DNA of 64,000 bases, taken from contig NC_027861.1 of assembly GCF_000187245.1 (NCBI RefSeq), forward strand, positions 1,426,001 to 1,490,000, written 5' to 3'. The stretch is from Ogataea parapolymorpha DL-1. Taxonomy: Eukaryota; Ascomycota; Pichiomycetes; Pichiales; Pichiaceae. Below are positions 37,901 through 46,941 of the stretch, one piece after another. The notes under the pieces were generated by a model. It searched no databases. It was given only the letters and a program-made list of their open reading frames with translations, and had not been told where the DNA came from. The position numbers and the translations under genes were made by a program. The stretch's first letter is position 1, and every line of letters starts with the position of its first letter.

Positions 37901-38359
37901 CAGGAGCTTATTGATTACTACCACAACAAGATCTTGGACTCGTCGCAGCACGGGAAGCTGATTGTGCACTTGCAAAGCCAGGTTGTTCCAAAGCAGTCTT
38001 TGGTGAGCCGACTCACAAGCACTATTTCGAATTTGGTGTTTGATATGCCTGAGTACGACTCTGTCGACCTGAGCTCCAACCAGCTAAGTGAGCTGATAGA
38101 GAGTAAAATTACAGAGGACACTGAGATTACGAGAGACGTTCTGGAGTCTATTTTTGACGACTTCACCCTGATTCCGAACTTCAACCACAAAGAGCAATTT
38201 ATCACTGCTATTTTGGACGAGCTCAAGAAGGAGTACAAGTTGACCAACACCATCGACAACGTCGGCGAATGGAAGTCGCAGGTGCCGCTTACAGGGGCCC
38301 CCAACGCCCACATCCCGGAGAAGTTTATGGATGAGGCCTTGCTGGAGCCCAAACTATAA
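34994..38359 (+). CDS. STE23: Ste23, insulin-degrading-enzyme-like M16 metalloprotease
   Basis: This is a 1121-residue M16A protease. The inverted zinc motif HFCEH (H106, E109, H110) and the downstream REINAVDSENKKNLQADVWR glutamate region are intact. Four homologous domains follow, with the RTKEQLGYVVFSGIR block in the C-terminal half. Ste23 and Axl1 process the a-factor precursor, and Ste23 degrades other small peptides. It is longer than S. cerevisiae Ste23 (1027), mainly at the N-terminus. ATGs at 35048 and 35117 (MSQYKVLSQ) are alternative starts; the N-terminus LSRFTLCLSRLAGARINRSL could be a mitochondrial targeting form. Confidence 0.93.
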   Translation: MPLAYFAQTCSQKFLFLFMLSRFTLCLSRLAGARINRSLRHMSQYKVLSQNLEKPDIDDRQYRLIELPNGLVSLVISDPTTDKSAAALDVNVGAFQDPPELPGLAHFCEHLLFMGTSKYPSENEYSSYLSKNSGFSNAFTSAEHTNYYFEVANDAMHGALDRFSQFFISPLFDPNCKDREINAVDSENKKNLQADVWRLHQLNKSLTNREHPYSGFSTGNKVTLGEEPVKRGLDVRAELLKFHEKYYSSNIMRLVIISNESLDTMTKWTVDMFSDIANKNVTPPIYRNSPFDSDTYNGYLIRAKPIMELRSLQLSFPIPDTRPNWDSKPAKYLSHLIGHESEGSLLFHFKRQGWANNLSCGHETVSAGYSAFIVNIDLTPEGLKNYTEVLQHVFKYICLLNVEGPQKWIFQELHEQSTTSFKFMQKTGASQSASRLAGSLHGLEYYDTQGQNPLQKIEEIPPRSTIPSEKLLSTMIVRKYDPEAISNILSYLRPDNFRAMLIARECLEGESVLTEKWYGTEYLPSKIEPQLLQSLVDIYSGPAPSEYSLPERNIFLPTKFSLVEPPKDESQGIVYPKLICNTSDSRVWYKVNTKLGGPRSSVTLKFNLPGSTSTPLNSVLLSLFVEMLDDELNSVSYLASIAGLHHEIGLARSGLSLSISGYSHKLDNLLDRVTNTLLKFTNDESVWDESREERFNIIKEKMLRNLKNFGYSVPFRQIGPMLSALINEDSWMIDDQIDCFDAATFHSLKSFVSNLFGICFVEMFVIGNYSRQEALHINQLVASKLTKALSFTESQFTRGRSLDLPAGEEYHFVKKNVDEENVNSCVETFIQLGHITDQRDRVLAELVSQIIHEPFFDRLRTKEQLGYVVFSGIRQTRTTFGLRLLIQSEKSTGYLLDRMSRFLVKIGHKLSSMGDKEFEKHVNAVITKKLQKVKNLSEERSRFWDSIASGFYDFDKRELDVETLRTIKRQELIDYYHNKILDSSQHGKLIVHLQSQVVPKQSLVSRLTSTISNLVFDMPEYDSVDLSSNQLSELIESKITEDTEITRDVLESIFDDFTLIPNFNHKEQFITAILDELKKEYKLTNTIDNVGEWKSQVPLTGAPNAHIPEKFMDEALLEPKL

Positions 38360-38423
38360 ATTATTTATATAGATTACGTAAATCTAGAGATAAAAAAAAG
38401 TATGTGGAGGTGACAGAAAAAGT

Positions 38424-40748
38424 ATGATTGACGAGGAAACCCCCTTAATTCAGCAGGCGCCAGAACCGTACGAAGCACCGCTTCCAGAGATAAGCAATAC
38501 AAGGCCAGAGAGGCGGCGACTGCGACATCCCCGTACAATTGGCTTGGTGTGCGTCCTGTTGCTCCTTATTGCAACTGGTGGGTATAAGCTGATAAAGAGC
38601 ACGGGGCAGGTATTTTTGGATGCCGCCAGATTTGATCTTGCAAACGTGCGGGTGGCGAATGTGACCGACGATGGGTTCGAGGTGGTGGTTCGAGGAGATT
38701 TGGAATTCGATTATGATCAAATTAATTTATATCATCGAACTTGGGGCCGGCTATTAAGCGGACTGAATACTGTCCAAATATCACCTGACGGCCCGTTTGA
38801 TATGAATGTGTGCATCAAAAAGGAGAGGTTTTGCATTTCCAGCGTGGAGCTGTTGGAGCCGCTGACTGTGAAACTAAGACAGCCTCAGACTATCGAGGCG
38901 GTTGCGCATATAAAGCCTACGAAGGAGATGGCACGGCTTATAAATCCGATCAGTCGCGGGCCCGAAAACGTGGTCTTTGGCTGTTCTGTTGTGTGTGCTA
39001 TCAAAATCAATGGCCATTCAGTGGGACAACACACAGTGGCTGGAGCTTTGGCCCTAGAGCTGGACGGGGGCCGTATACTTCGACGCGTGATGAAAGACGC
39101 GGTTCTGGAAAACCTTGAAATCGATGCTGATGGTAGGCAGGTTGTTGGGTTTACAGTTGTGAGGCTATCAAACGTGGGTTTGGTGGACTACACAGCGGAC
39201 GCAATGAGCTGGGAAGTGCTGATGCCAGGTTGCAGCAAAGTTTCTTCAGTTGCTACCATTAGCACCGGCAAGTTTGGCCTCCACGATCCGATCCTGATAC
39301 CCACAAAATTCACTGTCCCTCCCCTGGATGAGGACCTCCTGCTTGACTGTGGAGACGGCTCTGCAATCAGCAAACTGTTGACAAACTTTTCAAGCAACCG
39401 AGAGGTTCCGGTAATTGTCAAGGCAAAGCCGCTGAGCACGCAACCTCAGTGGATGAGAGACATTTTTGATGATCTTGAAGTCAATGCTGCGCTAGCTATT
39501 GGACAAATTGACGACTTTGGCGGCGGTGTTGAAGCTGTGGACATTGAATATCTTGGAGTGCGTGCACAGGGAGATGCATTGCTGGTGTCGTCGGACGTTT
39601 CGATCAAATACAACGTTTCTGAGAACATTGTTGTGTCGGATATTGATATACCGTTTGTGAGGGGGGAGGTACATTGCGGTCCGAACATAACGACTCTGGA
39701 GATGCGAAACTGGCAGGCCTCGAAATTGCACTGCAAAAAGCAGACCATCGGTGTTTCGCTTGACGAGGCAGTGCTCAAGCCGGGAGATTCTAACCTTATC
39801 AGAGACCTGGTTCAAAATGTGGCCTCAGGCACCTCAGTAAAAATACCAATTCGCCCGTTGCTGGATATCCAGGTTGCTTCGGAGTTTATGACCACGACAA
39901 TCACTGGGCTGAGCACAGAACTAGACTACTCTGTGCCTGGTGTTCCTAACGACCAGCTTTTCAGGAGTCTGGACGTCCGTCTCAATGAGCTTGTGCTACT
40001 TGAATCTTCGGCTAAGCATTGCGCCATGGTGATCAACGCGGCTGTTTCCAGCAACCTAAACTTTGACAGCAACCTGGAGGGACTCAAGTTTGACTTGCAA
40101 TATAATGGATCAATAGTTGGCCGGATCGAACCGGGTCCGGTCCACCTATCGCCGGAAAACTACAGCAACACCAGTGCCAAGCTCATCATGCAACTCGGCA
40201 CGGATATCGATAAATCCCGGCTCGAACGCATGCTGGGGACGTACCTATCGGGGCTATATCCGGTGATTGAGGTTATTGGTCGCCAAGATTCGCAGTTGGC
40301 CGCCTTCGTGGCCGGCATCGGGGTCCCCATGCGGCTACCCCAGATTTCGCGACAGGAAAATTTGCCGCACCCCGTGTCCCACGAGAGTATTTTTCTTGTC
40401 GACTCGACAATGCATATTATGTCATCGGAAATCGAGCTGACGGTGTTCAACCCGGTGGCGAACAGCGAGGTGGTGGTCGACCTGATCGAGGCGCAGGCAA
40501 GCCACGATAAAACCATCCTGGGTTACATCAGCAAGGAGCAACGAATAGTGGTTCCACCGGGACTGTACAGGACACCCCGGATTCCAGTGACATATGCGAC
40601 GAGCGGGATAGGTGCCGATATTTTACGCAAGGCACTGAACGGGCAGCTGGAGATCGACACGTCAGCCGTCATGCGCGTCCATCTCGGCGCGTTTGCCGTC
40701 GAGCTGCTTTACTCCGGGTCCGGCACCTCGACCAAGATCCGTCTGTAG
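38424..40748 (+). CDS. Vacuolar-type single-pass membrane protein, Tag1 (YLR173W)-like
   Basis: This is a 774-residue predicted type II membrane protein. The short cytosolic N-terminus contains an acidic dileucine signal EETPLI (4-9), as used for AP-3 transport to the vacuole. One membrane helix (about 38-58, TIGLVCVLLLLIATGGYKLI) is followed by a large lumenal region of repeated beta-rich modules (DUF3712-like, for example DLANVRVANVTDDGFEVVVR) with many potential N-glycosylation sites. S. cerevisiae Tag1 is a vacuolar protein that helps end autophagy by dispersing Atg1 sites. It is longer than Tag1 (608), so orthology is tentative. Confidence 0.5.
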   Translation: MIDEETPLIQQAPEPYEAPLPEISNTRPERRRLRHPRTIGLVCVLLLLIATGGYKLIKSTGQVFLDAARFDLANVRVANVTDDGFEVVVRGDLEFDYDQINLYHRTWGRLLSGLNTVQISPDGPFDMNVCIKKERFCISSVELLEPLTVKLRQPQTIEAVAHIKPTKEMARLINPISRGPENVVFGCSVVCAIKINGHSVGQHTVAGALALELDGGRILRRVMKDAVLENLEIDADGRQVVGFTVVRLSNVGLVDYTADAMSWEVLMPGCSKVSSVATISTGKFGLHDPILIPTKFTVPPLDEDLLLDCGDGSAISKLLTNFSSNREVPVIVKAKPLSTQPQWMRDIFDDLEVNAALAIGQIDDFGGGVEAVDIEYLGVRAQGDALLVSSDVSIKYNVSENIVVSDIDIPFVRGEVHCGPNITTLEMRNWQASKLHCKKQTIGVSLDEAVLKPGDSNLIRDLVQNVASGTSVKIPIRPLLDIQVASEFMTTTITGLSTELDYSVPGVPNDQLFRSLDVRLNELVLLESSAKHCAMVINAAVSSNLNFDSNLEGLKFDLQYNGSIVGRIEPGPVHLSPENYSNTSAKLIMQLGTDIDKSRLERMLGTYLSGLYPVIEVIGRQDSQLAAFVAGIGVPMRLPQISRQENLPHPVSHESIFLVDSTMHIMSSEIELTVFNPVANSEVVVDLIEAQASHDKTILGYISKEQRIVVPPGLYRTPRIPVTYATSGIGADILRKALNGQLEIDTSAVMRVHLGAFAVELLYSGSGTSTKIRL

Positions 40749-40879
40749 CGCGGGGGAAGGCCCTATGTGGCTGGGAAGATAAGTGGCTAGTGATTTCTCT
40801 ACAATAAAAATTATGGGGAAAAATATGTAGGTCGAAAGGAAAATACTCATCCTTTAGCCGGCTACGTTCTTGTTATTAA

Positions 40880-42358
40880 ATGTCCGAAGACCTGGCTGAA
40901 ATTGAAGAGCCCAAGATTCCGGGCAACTATTCTGCACGCAGGCAGAACAGATGGCTTCCGCCCTCGTCGAGAGGCGACGAAAACGGCGCAAACAACAAAA
41001 GCGAGCGACATGTCCCACCCCACGTCCATGAGGACGTAGACGAGATTCACAAGACAGTGTCGCGCTTCCACGTGTCCCCCGCGCAGCTATACTCCACAGA
41101 CTCTGGGAAGCTGTACCATGCGGGGTGTATTTGCATCGTTTTGGTGGGACCGCCTGCGCGCGGTAAAACCAACTTGTCCATCAGCCTGTGCAGGTATTTG
41201 CGATGGCTGGGAGTGCGGGCCAATTTGTTCCACCTGGGCGACATTAGAAGAGAGAAGACGAAACACGTGCCGTTCGACTTTTTCGACCCAAAGCCGGAAA
41301 GCGAGGAGGCGAAACGGGTGCGCCAGGAACTGACCGACCTGGCCGTGCGAGACGTGCTCAATTTTTTCCAGAACGACATGGGCCAGATCGCCATTTACGA
41401 CGCAGTCAACGGCGTGAGCTCGCAGAGGCGCGAGCTCGCACGTGTGCTGCAGCAGCACAGCGTGAAGGTGATTTTCATCGAGAGCCTGATCGACGACCCG
41501 AAACTGCTGGAGAGCAACATAGCTGACGCGGCAAAATCGCCAGACTACATCAACTGGGACGCCGAGGAGGCCATTGCGGACTACAAGAAGCGGGTTAGCG
41601 TGGTGGCTCACTCGTACGAGGAGATGGACGAGGAGGAGCTCACGTACATCAAGTTTATCAATTTTGGCGAGAAGTTGCTGGTGAACAAGTCGAAGCACGA
41701 CTTCCTCACGACGAAAATAATATTCTATCTGATGAACTCCAAAATCAAGAAGGGCTCTATTTATTTTGCAAGATGCTCCAACAACAAGCTCGACTTCAAG
41801 AGCGACCCGCCCCTGGACGCCAAGGGCCAGGAGTATGCGCACAAGCTGTTCGACACGATGGTGAAACATTACCGGGAACAAGGCCACGACAGTCTGCCTG
41901 CGGACTTGCAAGTGTGGACGTCTGTGAGACTGCGCACGACACAGCTGGCGCAGGTGTTCAAGGATGTTGGGCTGGCAGTGACACACCGCCCGGAAATGAC
42001 GCAGCTGAACCCTGGCGACGCTCACGGACTCACAGACGAGGAGCTAAAGGAAAAGTTTCCCGACGACTATCAGAGACACCAGCTCGATCCGTACCATCAC
42101 CGGTACCCGCGAGCAGACTGCTACCACGACCTTGCGTTGAAGCTGGAGCCGCTGATCATGGAGATCGAGCGCTTGACGAACGACGTGCTGGTCATCGCGG
42201 ACGAGACGGTCATCCAGGTGTTCTACGGCTACCTGATGGCCTCGTCGTGCAGCGACATCCCGTTCCTCAAGTTCCCGCAATCAGAGGTCACGAAAATAAC
42301 CTACAATGCTTACATGAACAAGGCGACCAGAATCAAGATCGAGGGTCTAAAGGAGTAA
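40880..42358 (+). CDS. PFK26: 6-phosphofructo-2-kinase with a degenerate bisphosphatase domain
   Basis: This is a 492-residue protein. The kinase half (about 80-285) has Walker A GPPARGKT (90-97), FHLGDIRREK and VIFIESLIDDPK. The C-terminal half aligns with fructose-2,6-bisphosphatase (YPRADCYHDLALKLEPLIME) but the phosphate-accepting RHGE motif is replaced by RCSN (298-301), His to Cys. The enzyme should therefore make, but not remove, fructose 2,6-bisphosphate, the activator of glycolysis. S. cerevisiae Pfk26 and Pfk27 have similar loss, while Fbp26 keeps RHGE. I cannot assign PFK26 versus PFK27 firmly. Confidence 0.85.
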   Translation: MSEDLAEIEEPKIPGNYSARRQNRWLPPSSRGDENGANNKSERHVPPHVHEDVDEIHKTVSRFHVSPAQLYSTDSGKLYHAGCICIVLVGPPARGKTNLSISLCRYLRWLGVRANLFHLGDIRREKTKHVPFDFFDPKPESEEAKRVRQELTDLAVRDVLNFFQNDMGQIAIYDAVNGVSSQRRELARVLQQHSVKVIFIESLIDDPKLLESNIADAAKSPDYINWDAEEAIADYKKRVSVVAHSYEEMDEEELTYIKFINFGEKLLVNKSKHDFLTTKIIFYLMNSKIKKGSIYFARCSNNKLDFKSDPPLDAKGQEYAHKLFDTMVKHYREQGHDSLPADLQVWTSVRLRTTQLAQVFKDVGLAVTHRPEMTQLNPGDAHGLTDEELKEKFPDDYQRHQLDPYHHRYPRADCYHDLALKLEPLIMEIERLTNDVLVIADETVIQVFYGYLMASSCSDIPFLKFPQSEVTKITYNAYMNKATRIKIEGLKE

Positions 42359-42421
42359 TGCGGTGCTCAATCGTAAATATCATCATATTCATGTGTACAC
42401 ACAAACTGGGAAGGTTAAACT

Positions 42422-43048
42422 TTAGATTGTGTCTGGCACTGGGGCTGCCGATACTGCCGAGGCAGTTCCGCTAATTGCGGTTGCTAGTTGGTCGGCCATC
42501 TCGTTGCCATAAATTCCGCTGTGTCCGTAAACGTGATTGAAGCACAGCGGCCCCCATCCAATATTTGCGTACAGGGTATTGATTGCGTGCACGTTGCACA
42601 TAATCGCTCGAATTTCGTCCTGGTTCGCAACAGATTTGCCCTTTCTGTTTCGCCACCCATTAGACTGCCATCGGGGGTACCATTCTGTCAGACACCCGAT
42701 CACGTACCTGGAGTCTGTCATGATCTGGAATTTTGTATGGGTATGTTCTTTAAGGTCACTAAGAATGATCCGCGTGGCCTCGTGCACGGACAGTAACTCC
42801 GCCCTATTATTGGTAGGTTTTTCGGTAAGCAGAAAGCCATAGTTGCGTGGATCATTAACGCCAAAGAACACAGCAGCACCGGCCTGTGCGAGCTCAGAGT
42901 TTTGGTTGTTCCGGCACGAGCCGTCGGTGTAGACATTTACCACGGGGTCTCCATGAAAATCAACATCATGATGGTAAATTGGAGACCCGACTGGGGTTGA
43001 AATCGCGCGCTTACCCAGGGTGGGGATAGCGCATCGTCGAAGAAACAT
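42422..43048 (-). CDS. RNase H1-type ribonuclease, copy 1 (likely mitochondrial)
   Basis: This is a 208-residue RNase HI fold with an intact catalytic set: Asp42 (YTDGS), Glu84 (NNRAEL), Asp112 (TDSRY), His176 (YGHSG) and Asp186 (GNEMAD). The N-terminus MFLRRCAIPTLGKRAISTPV is Arg-rich and lacks acidic residues, like a mitochondrial presequence. There is no hybrid-binding domain as in S. cerevisiae Rnh1. A diverged second copy lies 620 bp away on the same strand. It degrades the RNA strand of RNA:DNA hybrids. Confidence 0.9.
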   Translation of the reverse strand: MFLRRCAIPTLGKRAISTPVGSPIYHHDVDFHGDPVVNVYTDGSCRNNQNSELAQAGAAVFFGVNDPRNYGFLLTEKPTNNRAELLSVHEATRIILSDLKEHTHTKFQIMTDSRYVIGCLTEWYPRWQSNGWRNRKGKSVANQDEIRAIMCNVHAINTLYANIGWGPLCFNHVYGHSGIYGNEMADQLATAISGTASAVSAAPVPDTI

Positions 43049-43668
43049 GAGGGTATTTTTTTAATTTTTTTATCTGCACGGCTGTGCGGGCTATAGTTGA
43101 AATATGTTCCAGATATGTTTTTGATCGTGACTCACCGGTGCGCAACTCGTGCAAATCTTCTCCGACCGTCACGTTGTCGTCAGATTAGCTTTTTCTGTGA
43201 AAGAATTTGTACGGGAATATGCCAGGTGCCTGATATGGCCTTACTGTCTATTTAATTATCTCAACGAGATAGAGCATGTAGTACAGATTATTGACCTTGT
43301 GACTCCGAGCAAGCAATCGTTGATTTTTAGGCACACAACGGTTCTTATTATCTTTGTTCGCAAATCGTCAGGGTGAGTTTTCCAATGTTGTGCAACAGGA
43401 GCCGTAAGCATCCATGTTCAGGAGACTCCCAGACGATCAATCGTAAAACGCATTTCATGCCCGGATTATGAACCGGCGTCCAGCAGCAGTTTTTAGTTTG
43501 TCGTGGCAGTGGAAAGCAGAAACCAGAATGTGAAGTGTTTGGTCAGTAAAAGGATCAATTATCAACGGTTTCGTCACCTCTTGAAAACCAGTGTTGAATT
43601 TATCCTTGAAATTAACCTGCCGATCCGTATCAATCAAACGTATTTCATAACTATAGTTGTCCCAGACG
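43049..43668. other. Interval between the two RNase H genes, no gene recognised
   Basis: This 620-bp stretch contains the copy 1 promoter and the copy 2 terminator. The only frames seen are short, start at GTG or overlap copy 2 in another frame, and none resembles a known protein. No remnant of a third RNase H unit was found by eye. Confidence 0.5.
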
Positions 43669-44199
43669 CTACTTCCATTCCATGGTGGCCCCCTCACGGG
43701 CCAGAGCGTCCGCCATCTCGTTGCCGTGATTATTTGCGTGCCCACGCACCCAGTCCACGGTCAGTCTGCCAAAACCATGTCGAGCGTATTCCTCATTAAT
43801 CCGGTCTATTAGGCCAAGGATCGCCTCGATCAGGTCGCGGTTGGCCACAGGCTGTTTTTTCGAGTTTTTCCAGCCGTTCTTCTGCCACGTCTTCGACCAC
43901 ACCAAAATACATTTCACGCAATACTCCGAGTCCGTGAGAATCTGGTACTGCTCGCCGTTGCCAAACTCAAACTCCTCCAGTATGGTTTCCAGAGCCTGCT
44001 TGATGGCACTCAGCTCTGCGCGATTGTTTGTCTGGACAGGCCCCGCCAATGGCGCGGCCGTGTTGCGCGGGTCGCCGTCCCCAAAAAACACGCCGTACCC
44101 AGCCTTCGCACGCGACGGATCGTGGTTGAAACTGCACGCACCGTCCGTGTAGATCGTGTACACCTGACGTGTGGGGGGTGCCGGTTTCTGCAAGACCAT
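43669..44199 (-). CDS. RNH1: RNase H1-type ribonuclease, copy 2 (likely nuclear/cytosolic)
   Basis: This is a 176-residue RNase HI fold with all catalytic residues: Asp19 (YTDGA), Glu62 (NNRAEL), Asp90 (TDSEY), His154 (RGHAN) and Asp164 (GNEMAD). The frame stays open upstream to a GTG at 44292, but the ATG at 44199 starts MVLQKPAPPTRQVYTIYTDG, right at the domain. It has no targeting peptide and no hybrid-binding domain. It differs clearly from copy 1 (for example VANRDLIEAI against VANQDEIRAI), so the duplication is old. The ending GATMEWK is at 43669. Confidence 0.9.
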   Translation of the reverse strand: MVLQKPAPPTRQVYTIYTDGACSFNHDPSRAKAGYGVFFGDGDPRNTAAPLAGPVQTNNRAELSAIKQALETILEEFEFGNGEQYQILTDSEYCVKCILVWSKTWQKNGWKNSKKQPVANRDLIEAILGLIDRINEEYARHGFGRLTVDWVRGHANNHGNEMADALAREGATMEWK

Positions 44200-45110
44200 A
44201 AAAAATACTGAAAATTTATTGTGTTTATGATAACTTGGTCCAGAGACGTATTCGGAGTTTATTTTTAACGCAGCATCCGTGAAGTTTTTCACGCTGTTGA
44301 AGAGAGTTGTAAGTATTACAGCCTCTACGAAAGTCTGGGTCCGTTTTCGCCAGTAGCACGCTATAGTTCGCTTGGAAGTGCTATCTTACGCATGAGAGGT
44401 CTAAACACGCTTTCAGAGCTGAAACCTATACAGTCAGTAGAATTAGATCCCCAAGTAGGCAAGAAATTATTGATCCACAAATTCGTCTTGGTTTGCATTG
44501 GCCTTGCTGGCTAGATATGTGCGTCTCGCTCTCCACGCTCCAACCACAGCTGTGTTTTTCTGTCAAATGAAAGCAACCTTAGCAGATCGCAGATACAGTA
44601 TTTCCTTCTTATCCTCAGTGTGCCTCGTTCTGTCCAACAAATGTCTCTGACCACCGACTTGATTGCCCCTGAGCCTTTGGAGATATTGCTGGAACCCAAT
44701 ACCATTTGCGCAGACACCTTGCACTACTGAAGTGAAACTGTCATGTGTCTTTTTGGCACGCATTGCTCTGCAGACATTATACACCAGGCACCGTTGTGAG
44801 CCATAACCGCTCCATAACCGAGAATTTTTGTCTGGAGCTCCATAATTGGCTTCAAAACTATTTGGAAGGTTGTTGGCAAGATATCTGTGAGATCCGAGCA
44901 ACAGCGTCTTTATAGCATTCGTGTAATGTAGAAGCATTTGGCTGAGAATAAGCCCCTTATTGTCCTAAACCAACTCCTCAAAACAGGACTTACACAATTC
45001 CCGTCCACAAATCTGGTCTCCTGCCAAGCTGCAATTGATGTTGTTTCTCTCTGAATGAGGCACAGTCCCAACTACATTGTTGCCTGAGTCATTGCAAAAA
45101 TTGTCTCTTA
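44200..45110. other. 911-bp interval before the NCS1 permease; no convincing gene
   Basis: The interval must hold the promoters of RNase H copy 2 and of the permease. On the plus strand a frame from ATG 44392 reads 40 codons, meets one TAG (44512-44514) and continues open to a TGA near 44729. A 124-codon minus-strand frame (44563-44937) overlaps it. Neither resembles a protein I know, and both may be chance or relics. Confidence 0.4.
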
Positions 45111-46796
45111 ATGCTGCTATGCGCCTTTCTTTTTGTGCCTGAATTTTCCCGAGATTTGGCTAAAAAATCCGATCCTTATCTGCCACCTAAAAAATTTACC
45201 CCTTTATTCATGAAGCTGACGGTAAAGAAATGGCGTCTGCCCAAACAGAAATCTTCGTGTGCGCCAGATGGCATCAACACAAACGTCGACAGCGATGTCA
45301 CTCCGCTAGAAAGACGTACGTGGAACGTGTACATGATTATCGGCTTCTGGGCCTCGGATTACTTATCTATGCAAACCGTTGAGAATCCGTCCAACTCGTT
45401 GCTCATGGGAATGACTTGGAAAACAGGTCTGAGCACGTCCATGGTCGGCATGGTGCTTATCGGATTGCCACTGATTTTTAATGGCGCTATTGGGGCCGCT
45501 CTCCACGTTCCTTTCCCCGTTGCCGTGCGCTCCTCCTTCGGCTATCATTTTTCAAAATTCGCAGTTGTCACCCGGTGCATCACGGCGATTTTCTGGCATT
45601 CAACCCAGACTTTCTCTGGCTCGTTGGCAATGACCGCCTGTATCACGGCAATATGGCCATCTTTTGCCCGGATCCCCAATAAAATCCCAGCTTCCATGGG
45701 CATCACCTCGCCACAGATGATTGGCCATTTTGTTTTTTGGTCAGTGCAATTCCCATTCCTACTTATCCCCCCTCATAAACTCAGATGGTTCTTTATCCTG
45801 AAAACCATCATAGCCGCCGCCTGTCTAGTCGGGACTGCCGCAGGAATGGCCAAAATGGCCGGCAACTCAGGAGACATTTGGAACCAGGAATATACAGTTC
45901 ACGGAGCAGAACGCTCGTGGCTGTACGTGAAACTGCTCAACTCTAATGTCGCCGGCTGGGCCACCATGGCTACCAACATAGCCGACTTCACCAGGTACAT
46001 GAACGACCGTTCCAAGGCACAGTATGCGCAGGTCGTGGTGCTGCCCGCCTGGGCCACGTTTGTGACCATGATGTCTCTGGTGGCCTCTTCCGCCGGTAAA
46101 ATGGTGTACGGGTCCTACATCTGGTCTCCAACAGAGTTCGCCGAGCACTGGACGGCTGCGGGCTCCAAAGGCCGTGCTGCTTCATTCTTTGTGTGCGCTG
46201 CCTGGTGTATTTCACAAATTGGCACAAATCTTTCCGCCAACGTCATAACTGGAGCCAACGACCTTGTCTCGCTGTTTCCGGAGTACATTAATATCCGTCG
46301 GGGAGCAGTGATTATCACAATCATTTCCGGCTGGGTTCTGCAGGCATGGAAAATAGAAAATTCGGCAGCTCAGCTGGTGACTTTTATTTCCGGTCTTTCC
46401 AGCTTTTTGGCTCCCATTACTGGCATAATTATTGCCGATTACTGGGTCATAAAAAAGCAGCACCTGGACGTCCCTGCCTTGTATGATCCAAACGGTAGGT
46501 ACAGTTACTACAAGGGATTCAACTGGCGTGCTGCGCTCGCGTTTCTGACTGGCAATGTGCCGTGTCTTCCAGGCCTGGCATCGGAGGTCGGGAACGTTTC
46601 TTTAAATGCTGGTATCTTGGAGTTATGGTACATGTCTTACTTCTATGGGTTCCTCTCATCGTTCACAGTGTACATTGTCGCAAACTACTTTTGGCCGGAT
46701 AAACGGTCGCAAGTTAGCGAAACAATACACTATATCTTCGAAGACGAGGAGGTCGAAGAGGTAGACATTGTCATTGAGCCGAAATTAAAAAGCTAG
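45111..46796 (+). CDS. NCS1-family permease (nucleobase/allantoin/lactam-like uptake)
   Basis: This is a 561-residue protein with about 12 membrane helices. NCS1 landmarks include FWASDYLSMQTVENPSNSLL, FPVAVRSSFGYHFSKFAVVT, NIADFTRYM and IGTNLSANVITGANDLVSLF, then the IIADYWVIKK segment. Fungal relatives are Fur4, Dal4, Fui1 and Thi7; the substrate cannot be read from sequence. It lies beside a urea-carboxylase-like gene, a DUR3-like symporter and a LamB/YcsF gene, so a lactam, oxoproline or allantoin-like solute is plausible. The ATG at 45210 (MKLTVKKWRLPKQ) is an alternative start. Confidence 0.85.
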   Translation: MLLCAFLFVPEFSRDLAKKSDPYLPPKKFTPLFMKLTVKKWRLPKQKSSCAPDGINTNVDSDVTPLERRTWNVYMIIGFWASDYLSMQTVENPSNSLLMGMTWKTGLSTSMVGMVLIGLPLIFNGAIGAALHVPFPVAVRSSFGYHFSKFAVVTRCITAIFWHSTQTFSGSLAMTACITAIWPSFARIPNKIPASMGITSPQMIGHFVFWSVQFPFLLIPPHKLRWFFILKTIIAAACLVGTAAGMAKMAGNSGDIWNQEYTVHGAERSWLYVKLLNSNVAGWATMATNIADFTRYMNDRSKAQYAQVVVLPAWATFVTMMSLVASSAGKMVYGSYIWSPTEFAEHWTAAGSKGRAASFFVCAAWCISQIGTNLSANVITGANDLVSLFPEYINIRRGAVIITIISGWVLQAWKIENSAAQLVTFISGLSSFLAPITGIIIADYWVIKKQHLDVPALYDPNGRYSYYKGFNWRAALAFLTGNVPCLPGLASEVGNVSLNAGILELWYMSYFYGFLSSFTVYIVANYFWPDKRSQVSETIHYIFEDEEVEEVDIVIEPKLKS

Positions 46797-46941
46797 ATTT
46801 TTAATTTGATAGGTTTTGTATAGGGTTAGAAAAGTTCCGTTCATACTTACGGTGGAAAACCTGCATTATTGCTCATCTCCGGCAGATTTGGACCTACGTT
46901 TGTCATAGTTTAGATATTCCTCCCTCTGTAGTCCTAAAGTT

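Noticed and set aside
43455..43745. 96-codon frame overlapping the end of RNase H copy 2 in another frame
   Set aside because: Protein-like in part, but overlaps a clearly conserved gene and starts inside it; no homology recognised.
44563..44937. 124-codon minus-strand frame
   Set aside because: No recognisable motif, unusual composition, and it overlaps the other short frames of the interval; probably chance.
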